From positions 1-6,000 of the forward strand of contig VBOS01000351.1 of NCBI GenBank assembly GCA_005893185.1: a stretch of 6,000 bases of DNA. The letters are read 5' to 3'. Below, piece by piece: positions 1 to 6,000 of the stretch. Made by a program: the position numbers and the translations under genes. Each line of letters starts with the position of its first letter. Position 1 is the stretch's first letter. The stretch comes from Candidatus Eiseniibacteriota bacterium. Lineage in GTDB: Bacteria; Eisenbacteria; RBG-16-71-46. The notes under the pieces are model-generated. The model saw only the letters and a program-made list of their open reading frames with translations, searched no databases and was not told the DNA's origin.

Positions 1-44
1 TACGCCTACGCTTCTCGGCGCGGGCGCAGAGAAGCGTAGGCGTA
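1..44. repeat. Perfect 16-bp inverted repeat at the window edge (foldback)
   Basis: Positions 1-16 (TACGCCTACGCTTCTC) are the exact reverse complement of positions 29-44, separated by 12 bases. The arm at 29-44 encodes the conserved kinase residues YAYAS; the arm at 1-16 replaces the expected continuation of the gene and creates the TAG stop. The arm reaches the first base of the window, so the repeat may be longer. No run of T is visible, so there is no support for a terminator. Confidence 0.9.
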
Positions 45-167
45 CTGGTCGATGGTGGCAGAGAGCACCATCCCGCCGTGCTCCTCCGGGTAGGGCGAGA
101 CATCCGTCCCGCCGCCGCAGAACGAGAGCCGAAGCGGCGCGCGCGCGCGGAAGTAGGTCCGGCTCAC
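6..167 (-). CDS. hddA: GHMP sugar kinase, HddA-like (probable D-glycero-D-manno-heptose-7-phosphate kinase), N-terminal fragment
   Basis: Only 53 codons are visible against a family length of about 320-350. Seen: RAPLRLSFCGGGTDVSPYP (9-27), the HddA-type GHMP N-terminus, and GGMVLSATIDQYAYASLRPR (31-50), which matches the family up to residue 50. After that the reading becomes R-E-A and a TAG at 6-8. Family knowledge: HddA phosphorylates heptose 7-phosphate at C1, before HddC. The start is a GTG at 167-165 that shares GTGA with the hddC stop; a possible GAGAGG lies 11 bases upstream. The apparent stop falls within the inverted repeat at 1-44, where the kinase sequence is replaced by a reversed copy of its own codons 42-47. 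I therefore think the stop is an artefact or edge effect and the gene would normally continue past position 1. A related galactokinase- or LmbP-like sugar kinase is possible. Confidence 0.75.
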   Translation of the reverse strand: MSRTYFRARAPLRLSFCGGGTDVSPYPEEHGGMVLSATIDQYAYASLRPRREA

Positions 168-856
168 GTCCCGAAGCGCCTCTCGGCCCGCTCCCACTCC
201 TCGGGCGTGCCGATGTCGAAGAACGAGCCCGGGCTCCGGAAGCCGCGAAGCATCCCCGCGGCGGCGAGCGGCGGCAGGACTTCGCGCTCGAGCGAGCATG
301 GGCCTTCGGGCAGACTTCGCCACAGCGCGGGATCGAACGCGTAGAGCCCGCCGTTCACCCACGCGCTCCCTCGCCACCCCATGTCCTTCTCGACGAAGCG
401 ATCGATCCGGCCACCCGCTTCGCACTCGACGCGGCCGCGCGCGCGGGCGTCCGCGACCTCGAACAGGGCGAGCGCGCCGAGCGCGCCGTGCTCCCAGCGG
501 TCGCGCTCCAGCTCCCAGGGATCGCACTCGGGCAGCGTGTCGCCGTTGACGACCAGCGCCGGGCCTTCGAGGAAACGCGCAGCCAAGCGCAGCGCGCCGC
601 CGGTCCCGAGCGGCTCGGGCTCGACCGACCATCGGATCGCGAGCCCGAGCGCTTCTCCTCCCCCCAGGGCTTGCCGCAGCTTCTCCGCTCCGTGGCCCGC
701 GCACATCACGACGTCGGTGAGCCCGGCTTCGCGCAGCCACTCGAGCTGGCGCTCGAGGAACGGCCGCCCGCCGAGCGGCGCCAGGCCCTTGGGCAGATCG
801 CCGAAGCGTTCCTTGAGACGCGTGCCCAACCCGCCCGCGAGCACGAACGCCCTCAC
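164..856 (-). CDS. hddC: Sugar-1-phosphate nucleotidyltransferase, HddC-like (probable heptose-1-phosphate guanylyltransferase)
   Basis: A 230-residue cytoplasmic protein, the length typical of HddC. Seen: the nucleotide-binding signature FVLAGGLGTRL (4-14) with LPK (K23), EPEPLGTGGAL (79-89), the metal-binding VVNGDTL (102-108), FVEK (154-157), WVNGGLYAF (166-174), CSLEREVLP (187-195) and the C-terminal FFDIGTPEEW (212-221). Family knowledge: HddC joins D-glycero-alpha-D-manno-heptose 1-phosphate and GTP to give GDP-heptose. Close relatives use mannose-1-phosphate or glucose-1-phosphate. The heptose call rests partly on the adjacent HddA-like kinase, which supplies the 1,7-bisphosphate intermediate. 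The start is a GTG at 856-854 sharing GTGA with the GT2 stop; the first conserved strand begins right there, so no later start fits. The usual PKPM is PKGL here, a small deviation. Confidence 0.85.
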   Translation of the reverse strand: MRAFVLAGGLGTRLKERFGDLPKGLAPLGGRPFLERQLEWLREAGLTDVVMCAGHGAEKLRQALGGGEALGLAIRWSVEPEPLGTGGALRLAARFLEGPALVVNGDTLPECDPWELERDRWEHGALGALALFEVADARARGRVECEAGGRIDRFVEKDMGWRGSAWVNGGLYAFDPALWRSLPEGPCSLEREVLPPLAAAGMLRGFRSPGSFFDIGTPEEWERAERRFGT

Positions 857-1833
857 GGAGCCGGGTCCAGGTTGTAGCGCCGGCGCGAGGGGTAGCTCCG
901 GCGCGCGCCGTGGTGCGCGATCATCTCGCCGAGCAAGCCCATCAGGATGAGCTGGATGCCGATCACAGCCAGCCCCATGCCGAACATCATCAGCGGCCGC
1001 ACCCGCATCGGCGCCCCGGTCGCCCACTGGACCACGAACCACACGCCGATCGCGCCGCCCAGAGCGAGGAAGCCGAGCCCGATCCGACCGAACACGTGGA
1101 GCGGCTTCAGGGCGGAGAGCGAGATGAACGCCGCGCTCAAGAGATCGAGGAAGCCGTTCACGAAGCGCGCTGCTCCGAACTTGCTGTGCCCGAAACGGCG
1201 GGCGCGGTGGTGGACCGGCGCCTCGCCGACTCGGAAGCCGGCCCAGTGGGCGAGCGCGGGCATGAAGCGATGGAACTCGCCGTAGACCTCGATCGCCTGG
1301 GTGACCTCGCGCCGGTAGATCTTGAAGCCGCAGTTGAAGTCGTGGAGCCGAATCCCTGCAACCCATGAGGTTACGGCGTTGAAGAGCATCGAGGGAACGG
1401 TCTTGGTGATGGGGTCCTTGCGGTTCTTCTTCCAGCCCGAGACCAGGTCGTAGCCGTGCTCCAGGTGCTCGATCAGCCGCGGCAGCTCAGCGGGGTCGTC
1501 CTGGAGGTCGGCGTCCATCGTCACCACCCACTCGCCGCGTGCCAGATCGAAGCCGGTCGCGAGGGCCGCCGACTTGCCGAAGTTGCGCCGCAAGGAGACG
1601 CCGCGCACGCGGGTGTCGGCCGCGGCCAGGGCGGCGATCGCCTCGTCGGTGCCGTCGCGCGAGCCGTCGTCCACGTACAGCACCTCCCATGGGCGCCCGA
1701 GTGTCTCCAGCACGGCGACGATTTCACGATGGAGCGCGGGGATGCTCTCGGCCTCGTTCCAGGCCGGAACCAGGACGGTGATGTGCGGCGCGGCGCTCAG
1801 CGCCCGCTCCTCGCGTACAATCCGCGCGTCCAT
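853..1833 (-). CDS. Membrane-anchored family 2 glycosyltransferase (DPM1/GtrB-like polyprenyl-phosphate sugar synthase)
   Basis: A 326-residue protein. Seen: a GT-A fold starting HITVLVPAWNE (17-27); YVDDGSRDGT (53-62) for nucleotide-sugar binding; LRRNFGKSAALATGFDLARGE (81-101); the metal-binding MDADLQDDP (106-114); FNCGFKIYRREV (166-177); and FGHSKFG (214-220). Two transmembrane helices follow, at about 248-270 and 279-303, and then a basic tail. Family knowledge: this architecture transfers a sugar from UDP- or GDP-sugar to dolichyl or undecaprenyl phosphate on the cytoplasmic face, as DPM1 and GtrB do. Inference: it makes the lipid-linked sugar used by a GT-C enzyme such as the DUF2723 protein in the same operon. 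The donor sugar cannot be read from sequence. The start overlaps the epimerase end by 37 bases and is supported by GGAGG. The stop overlaps the next start (GTGA). Confidence 0.92.
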   Translation of the reverse strand: MDARIVREERALSAAPHITVLVPAWNEAESIPALHREIVAVLETLGRPWEVLYVDDGSRDGTDEAIAALAAADTRVRGVSLRRNFGKSAALATGFDLARGEWVVTMDADLQDDPAELPRLIEHLEHGYDLVSGWKKNRKDPITKTVPSMLFNAVTSWVAGIRLHDFNCGFKIYRREVTQAIEVYGEFHRFMPALAHWAGFRVGEAPVHHRARRFGHSKFGAARFVNGFLDLLSAAFISLSALKPLHVFGRIGLGFLALGGAIGVWFVVQWATGAPMRVRPLMMFGMGLAVIGIQLILMGLLGEMIAHHGARRSYPSRRRYNLDPAP

Positions 1834-2756
1834 TCGGCCTCCGCCTCGAGCCCCCGCTCGATGGGCACAGCCGGCACGTAGCCGAGATCGGCCTCGAGCC
1901 GCGATGCGTCGGCACGCGTGCGCGGCGGATCGCCCGGAGGCAGCGGCTTGAAATCGAGCTTCGCCTTGACCCCGCATGCGCGCTCGAGCACCGCGATCGC
2001 TTCGAGCACCTCGACCTGCGAGCCTCCTCCGACATTGTAGACCGCCTGGGGCCCGGCGCGACTCCAGGCGCGCACGTTCGCCTCGATCGCGTCGTCGATG
2101 TAGGTGAAGTCCCGCGACTGCCGTCCGTCGCCGTACACGACCAGCGGCTCCCCGAGCCACAGCGCGCGGCAGAAGCGATGGAACGCCATGTCGGGCCGCT
2201 GGCGCGGGCCGTAGACCGTGAAGTAGCGAAGCGCGGCCACCGGCATCCCGAAGCTCCGGCCGTAAAGGAACGCCAGGTGCTCGCCTGCGAGCTTGGTCAC
2301 GCCGTAGGGCGACACCGGCCGCGGCATCGCATCCTCGGACGTGGGATAGCGCTCGGCCTCCCCGTAGACCGATGAGGACGAAGCGTAGACGAACCGCTCG
2401 AGCGCGGCACCCCGGTAACGCTCGAGCAGGCGCTGGGTGGCGAGCACGTTGTGGTGGACGTACGAGCCGAACTCCCGGCCCCATGATGCGCGCACGCCCG
2501 GCTGGGCCGCCTGGTGGAACACCACGGTGACGTCGGGAAGCCGCGCGAGGTCGTCGCGCCCGAGATCCAGCTCGAGCAGGCTGAACGCAGCGCTGCGCTG
2601 CGCGGCCTCGAGATTGCGGCGCTTGAGAGCCGCCTCGTAGTACTCGGTGAAGCAGTCGACGCCCGTGACCCGCACGCCTTCGGCCAGCAGCCGTTCCGTG
2701 AGGTGCGAGCCGATGAAGCCGGCTGCGCCGGTCACCAGCGCGTGACCACCCTTCAT
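1797..2756 (-). CDS. NAD-dependent nucleotide-sugar epimerase/dehydratase (extended SDR; UDP-glucuronate/UDP-glucose 4-epimerase-like)
   Basis: A 319-residue cytoplasmic protein, the usual length for extended SDRs. Seen: Rossmann motif GAAGFIG (G10, G13, G16); Asp34 at the end of the second strand, which favours NAD over NADP; HQAAQPGVR at 81-89; the active-site serine cluster YASSSSVYGE (124-133); catalytic YGVTK (Y151, K155); RYFTVYGPRQRPDM (177-190); and VYGDGRQSRDFTYIDD (207-222). The VDCFTEYYEAALKRRNL segment resembles UDP-glucuronate 4-epimerases, so a C4 epimerisation of a UDP-sugar is the best guess; a 4,6-dehydratase or GDP-sugar epimerase is not excluded. The ATG at 2756 follows the DUF2723 stop by 8 bases with only a weak GAGCGG before it, which points to translational coupling. 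Its last 37 bases overlap the GT2 gene in another frame. Confidence 0.9.
   Translation of the reverse strand: MKGGHALVTGAAGFIGSHLTERLLAEGVRVTGVDCFTEYYEAALKRRNLEAAQRSAAFSLLELDLGRDDLARLPDVTVVFHQAAQPGVRASWGREFGSYVHHNVLATQRLLERYRGAALERFVYASSSSVYGEAERYPTSEDAMPRPVSPYGVTKLAGEHLAFLYGRSFGMPVAALRYFTVYGPRQRPDMAFHRFCRALWLGEPLVVYGDGRQSRDFTYIDDAIEANVRAWSRAGPQAVYNVGGGSQVEVLEAIAVLERACGVKAKLDFKPLPPGDPPRTRADASRLEADLGYVPAVPIERGLEAEAEWTRGLYARSGR
1838..1842 (-). promoter_or_regulatory. Shine-Dalgarno site of the GT2 gene, inside the epimerase coding region
   Basis: GGAGG on the minus strand with a 4-base spacer (CCGA) to the ATG at 1833-1831. It supports the overlapping start, because no other in-frame ATG, GTG or TTG occurs before the conserved ITVLVPAWNE strand. 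Confidence 0.6.
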
Positions 2757-2764
2757 CGCGCCGC

Positions 2765-5335
2765 TCAGGGCAGACCGGGCACGCGCGGAGGCGGCGGCGG
2801 CTTGGGCGCGGGCGCGCCTCCGCCGCGGCCCTGATCGAGCAGCGCGCGCGCCCCGTTGTCGTTCGGGTGCAGGCGGATCCAGCGCTCGAGGTATTCGAGC
2901 GCGCGCGGGCGCTGGCCGCGCTCCAGCAGCAGAGAGTAAGCCGCGTAGTAGGCCATGTTGTAGTCGGGGTCGAGCTGGATCGCGGCGTCGAGCTCGTGCA
3001 TCCCGTTCTCGAGGTCGCCACGAGTCACGAGCGACACTCCGTAGTAGTACCGCGCCTCGGGATTGCTGGGCCTCCTCTCTGCCAGCTTCCGGAACAGCTC
3101 GAACGCCTTCAGCGTGTCGCCCTTGTCCAGGTAGAACCCCCCGAGCGGGACCAGGACCTCCACGTAGTCGGGGAACATGCGGGCGACCCGCTCCATCTCG
3201 GCGATCGCGTCGTCGATGCGATGCTCGTGGCGGTAGGTGACAGCCAGCTGCAGGTGGGCGGCCGCGTAGTTGCGGGTCAGGGTGGATGCGTTCTCGTCCT
3301 TGAAGACGGTGGAGTCCCACGAGCCATCGGCGTGGAACAAGCCGCGATACTTGAACGTCTCGTAGAGCGCCTTGCGCGTCTTCGCCACCACGCGATAGAC
3401 CAGGCCCTCGAGCGTGAAGTAAGGCTCGAGCCCCATGTGCTCCGGCACCGTGACCGCGAAATAGGGCTGCTTGACCCAGCCGGTTGCGCCCTTGCGGCTC
3501 ACGTCGGTGATGTGCTGGACCATGAACTCGTTCGTGTACAGCACGCGCCCCGTCGAATCCTGCACCAGCCCGCGTCCCAGCATGCGAATGGCCTCGTCGG
3601 TCAGCACGATCGGGACCTTCGGCTCCTCGTCCCTGAGCTGCTTGATGTACCAGTCGGTGTTCAGCAGGCTCAGGTTCACGACCCGCACGTCCTTGCGAAC
3701 GTTCTCGACCTGCTGCATGTACCACAGCGGGAAGGTGTCGTTGTCGCCGTTCGTGTAGACGTACGAGTTGGGATCGAGTGGCGCCAGCATGTTGTAGGCG
3801 TAGTCGTGAGCGATCCAGTTGCGGCTCTCGTTGTGGGTGAACCACAGGTTCCGGCACAGCAGCACCGGCTGGAACGCGAGCAGCGCAGCCGTGCTCGCGG
3901 CCGCGATCGTGCGCGAGCGCCCGCTCGCGAAGGAGTCCCGGACCCAGCCGATGGCGAAGGCCACGCCGATGCCGATCCACATCGAGTAGGCGTGGTAGCC
4001 GCTCTGGAAGAAGTAGTCGCGCTCGCGCACCTCGTGATCGGTGAAATTGAGGAAGACGATCATTCCCGCGGTGGTGAGCCCCAGGAACGTGCCGGTGTAG
4101 AGGAACGAGATCCGCTCGCGCCGCAGCAGCCATCCGCCGCCCACGAGCCCCAGCGTCAGCGGAAGCAGCGCGCCCCACAGCCGCGGGGTGCGGGCGAGCG
4201 TCCACTGCCGCCTGTAGTAGCGCCAGAACTCCTTGTCGAGCTGGGCGGAGAGCGGCGCGCGCCGCTGGAACATGCTGGTCTGGCCGTACTGCTTGCGCTC
4301 CAGCAGGTCGCGCAGGCTCCCCCAGTCCGACGGGTTGCCCTCGTTCACCGCCGGATGCTGGGCGGCGCGGATCGGGAGATAGAGGTGCGTGGAGTAGCCG
4401 ACGACCATGAGAGCGATCGCCAGCGCCAGGATGCGGCCCTCCCGCGTGCGCCGGGCCAGCAGAGCAAGCGGGACGACGAGCGATGCTGCGGCCACCAGGG
4501 CGGTGCCGGCGGTGAAGTCCGCGTCCCCGAACGCCGGCACCATCCCGATGACCGCTGCGATGGCGCCCGCGAGCACCACCCAGCCGCTCAGCTTCTTCTG
4601 CCACGCGTAGATCGCGAACGTGAGCGTGCCGAGCACCAGGATCGCGCCGGCCATGCGCTCGAGCCCCATGATCACGAACGCAGATGACAGGAACGGGGCT
4701 GCGAACACCAGCGCCACGCGCCGGTCCACGGCCGCCACCAGCACCATGAGCGGCAGCCCCATGATCGCGACGCCCAGGTGGAGCCCCACGCACAGCCACA
4801 TCAGGTAGACGCACAGGAGCAGCGGCCCGGCCGTGGGGCGGCGCTCGTGCTCCTCCCACCAGCGCAGTCCGAGCCAGAACACCATGATCTGGGCCGTGCT
4901 CATCAGGGCGTAGACCTCGGCCTCGATCGAGTTCTCCCAGAACGCGTCGGAGAAGGCGAACATGAGCGCCCCGGTCACGGCCCCGACCTGTGCGATCCAG
5001 TCGTCCGTCGCGCGGCGCTCGGCGCCCTGCGCGAGCCGGATGATCTTGAGGCCGCACAGGTACGTGAACATCACCGTGAAAGCGGACGCGATCGCGGAGA
5101 CCGCGTTCACGCGCTGCGCCACCGTGGCCCAGGGAATGAGCGTGGCGATCCGCCCCAGCAGCACGTAGAAGGGCGTGCCCGGCGGATGGGGGACGCCGAG
5201 GATGTAGGAGACCGCGATGAACTCGCCCGAATCCCAGAACGGCACGGTGGGCGCGAGCGTGATGAGATACACCGCGGCGGCCGCCAGGAACACGAACGTG
5301 GCGATGATCGGCGTGGCCCGCCGGTTCGAATCCAT
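2765..5335 (-). CDS. DUF2723 / TMEM260-like polytopic membrane protein with C-terminal TPR domain (putative GT-C glycosyltransferase)
   Basis: An 856-residue protein. Seen: helix at about 9-28, then an acidic loop motif APTVPFWDSGEF (D35, E38), and roughly 13-15 hydrophobic segments up to about residue 495. A mainly soluble region (497-650) follows, containing YTNGDNDTFPLWYMQQVE and DVRVVNLSLLNTDWYIKQL, both typical of DUF2723 proteins. Four consecutive 34-residue TPRs occupy about 691-826, and a Gly/Pro-rich tail ends the protein. Family knowledge: PF11028 includes human TMEM260, a protein O-mannosyltransferase. The early D-x-x-E loop resembles the GT-C acidic site. Bacterial members are mostly uncharacterised. 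Inference: it transfers a sugar from a polyprenyl-phosphate donor on the outer face of the inner membrane, with the TPRs binding a partner or acceptor. The ATG at 5335 is chosen from a GGAGGG site and the one-base overlap with the upstream stop. The family call is firm; the function is tentative. Confidence 0.92.
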   Translation of the reverse strand: MDSNRRATPIIATFVFLAAAAVYLITLAPTVPFWDSGEFIAVSYILGVPHPPGTPFYVLLGRIATLIPWATVAQRVNAVSAIASAFTVMFTYLCGLKIIRLAQGAERRATDDWIAQVGAVTGALMFAFSDAFWENSIEAEVYALMSTAQIMVFWLGLRWWEEHERRPTAGPLLLCVYLMWLCVGLHLGVAIMGLPLMVLVAAVDRRVALVFAAPFLSSAFVIMGLERMAGAILVLGTLTFAIYAWQKKLSGWVVLAGAIAAVIGMVPAFGDADFTAGTALVAAASLVVPLALLARRTREGRILALAIALMVVGYSTHLYLPIRAAQHPAVNEGNPSDWGSLRDLLERKQYGQTSMFQRRAPLSAQLDKEFWRYYRRQWTLARTPRLWGALLPLTLGLVGGGWLLRRERISFLYTGTFLGLTTAGMIVFLNFTDHEVRERDYFFQSGYHAYSMWIGIGVAFAIGWVRDSFASGRSRTIAAASTAALLAFQPVLLCRNLWFTHNESRNWIAHDYAYNMLAPLDPNSYVYTNGDNDTFPLWYMQQVENVRKDVRVVNLSLLNTDWYIKQLRDEEPKVPIVLTDEAIRMLGRGLVQDSTGRVLYTNEFMVQHITDVSRKGATGWVKQPYFAVTVPEHMGLEPYFTLEGLVYRVVAKTRKALYETFKYRGLFHADGSWDSTVFKDENASTLTRNYAAAHLQLAVTYRHEHRIDDAIAEMERVARMFPDYVEVLVPLGGFYLDKGDTLKAFELFRKLAERRPSNPEARYYYGVSLVTRGDLENGMHELDAAIQLDPDYNMAYYAAYSLLLERGQRPRALEYLERWIRLHPNDNGARALLDQGRGGGAPAPKPPPPPRVPGLP

Positions 5336-5344
5336 CAGGAAGAT

Positions 5345-5350
5345 CCCTCC
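5345..5350 (-). promoter_or_regulatory. Shine-Dalgarno site of the DUF2723 gene
   Basis: GGAGGG on the minus strand lies 9 bases before the ATG at 5335-5333. It decides the start of the DUF2723 protein. The frame stays open 79 codons further upstream, but that stretch reads as Arg/Ser/Pro-rich non-family sequence and overlaps the flippase gene. Confidence 0.75.
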
Positions 5351-5526
5351 ATCGGACGAGCTCCGGCCCGCCGCAAGGGGAGGCGCGCGAGAAACGTCAC
5401 GCCTCCCAGCAGGCTGACGGCCACTCCCACGAGATACGTCGTGAACTGGAGCGAGAAGGCGTGGGCCCGGCTCACGCCCACGAGGCCGAAAAGAACGACG
5501 CCGGCTCCCTCCCGCACACCGATGCC

Positions 5527-5532
5527 ATCGTG
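5527..5532 (-). other. Frameshift/deletion junction inside the flippase-like gene
   Basis: Upstream (minus strand) the good frame reads ALGLRIEL, ending at codon 5534-5532. From 5529 the good frame is the one starting GAT GGC ATC (DGIGVREG). The frame change means that the bases lost, if this is a simple deletion, number 1 modulo 3. From the usual spacing between these motifs I estimate about 55-67 bases lost. The exact breakpoint cannot be fixed within a few bases. Confidence 0.7.
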
Positions 5533-6000
5533 AGCTCGATCCGGAGGCCCAGCGCGCGCGCCACCAGTGCATGGACCAGGATGCGCGACACCTGGACCAC
5601 GAGCGCGACGCTCAGCAGCGTGAGGAACAAGGTGCGCTGCTCGCGGAAGCCGCGGAGCCGCTCGGCCAGGTCGTTGAGATGGGGCCCGAGCGCCCCGAAC
5701 CCGATGCGCGCAAGCACGCGCTCCAGGGCCGGCAGCAGCGCCGGGTGGAAGACGCCCCACACCAGCGCCACGCTGAGCGCGAAGAACGCCACCAGCGCCA
5801 GGTACACGAGCCGGAGGTGGAAGGCGTCGATCGCGGGCAGAGTGGTGACGAGGGCGAGGCCAGCGAGCGCGAGCGTCGCGATCATGCGGTCGAGCAGCAC
5901 GGTCGAGAGCGCGGCCGCGCGCGTCGGGCCGTGACGGGAGGCGTCTGCGATGCGCGCCAGGTCCCCGCCGATATTGGCCGGGAAGAAGTTGTTGAAGAAG

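Larger units (their letters stand above)
5335..6000 (-). pseudogene. Flippase-like integral membrane protein (LPG_synthase_TM / UPF0104, AglD-like), 5' end outside window, frameshifted
   Basis: Seen: reading from the window edge, 157 codons (5999-5529) stay open and contain the family-like motif FFNNFFPANIGGD, then hydrophobic helices around LALAGLALVTTLPA and LVYLALVAFFALSVALVW, and ending ALGLRIEL. This frame then runs off to a TGA at 5472-5474. The family's C-terminal signature, GIGVREGAGVVLFGLVGV plus a last transmembrane helix, continues in another frame from about 5529 to a TGA at 5335-5337 (64 codons). Family knowledge: these about 300-340 residue polytopic proteins resemble the MprF flippase domain and often sit in glycan or lipid loci. 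By my recollection of the family, about 20 residues, including the loop before GxGVRE, are missing at the break. So this is either a pseudogene or an assembly deletion. About 90-100 N-terminal residues lie beyond 6000. The stop overlaps the next start (TGATG). The substrate cannot be told. Confidence 0.82.

Noticed and set aside
1..44. Rho-independent terminator at the end of the operon
   Set aside because: The hairpin lies inside the conserved start of a kinase gene and no T-run can be seen. The arm at 29-44 is coding sequence, so an edge artefact or inverted duplication fits better.
2757..2764. A promoter between the DUF2723 gene and the epimerase
   Set aside because: The gap is only 8 bases and the sequence just upstream is coding, with no recognisable -35/-10 pair.
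853..3021. A fused protein of 722 residues ending in the GT2 enzyme
   Set aside because: Residues before the ATG at 1833 are low-complexity out-of-frame reading of the epimerase. The GGAGG site and the family length support the 326-residue start.
2867..4687. A 606-codon plus-strand open frame opposite the DUF2723 gene
   Set aside because: The translation is rich in His, Arg, Val, Glu and Ala with no recognisable domain, and it lies fully antisense to a strongly supported gene. It is typical of antisense frames in high-GC DNA.
1797..5057. A 1086-codon open frame on the minus strand running across the DUF2723 gene into the epimerase
   Set aside because: Only its last 319 codons (from 2756) match a protein family. 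The earlier part is Arg/Pro/Gly/Ala-rich shadow of the DUF2723 gene, kept open by high GC at third positions.
5472..5540. Programmed ribosomal frameshift in the flippase-like gene
   Set aside because: No slippery heptamer or following stem is evident, and family residues are missing at the junction, which a frameshift alone would not explain.

Overview
The window is a tightly packed stretch of high-GC bacterial DNA in which all six genes read on the minus strand, so transcription runs from position 6000 towards position 1. No gap between genes exceeds 8 bases. Several junctions overlap (TGATG, GTGA twice, and one 37-base overlap), as expected of one co-transcribed, translationally coupled operon. 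No RNA genes, CRISPR arrays or insertion sequences are visible. The high GC content and a GT-C/TPR membrane protein of the DUF2723 type suggest a Gram-negative-like lineage such as Gemmatimonadota, Candidatus Eisenbacteria or a related environmental phylum. This assignment is low-confidence and rests on general impression only.

Layout in transcription order: (1) 6000-5335, the C-terminal two-thirds of a flippase-like LPG_synthase_TM (UPF0104/AglD-like) membrane protein, cut by the window edge and broken by a frameshift with an apparent small internal deletion near 5530; (2) 5335-2765, an 856-residue DUF2723/TMEM260-like polytopic membrane protein with four C-terminal TPRs; (3) 2756-1797, an extended SDR nucleotide-sugar epimerase/dehydratase; (4) 1833-853, a membrane-anchored DPM1/GtrB-type family 2 glycosyltransferase; (5) 856-164, an HddC-type sugar-1-phosphate nucleotidyltransferase; (6) 167-6, the first 50 or so residues of an HddA-type GHMP sugar kinase, interrupted at the window edge by a perfect inverted repeat.

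Taken together this is a surface-glycan or protein-glycosylation locus. HddA and HddC would make an activated heptose (GDP-D-glycero-alpha-D-manno-heptose is the best guess). The epimerase would supply another nucleotide sugar. The GT2 enzyme would load a sugar onto a polyprenyl phosphate on the cytoplasmic face. The polytopic proteins would act in or across the membrane, the DUF2723 protein being a candidate lipid-sugar-dependent GT-C transferase. This pathway link is inference from gene content and order. Two oddities, the foldback at positions 1-44 and the frameshift near 5530, may be assembly errors in a draft or metagenome-derived contig rather than biology.
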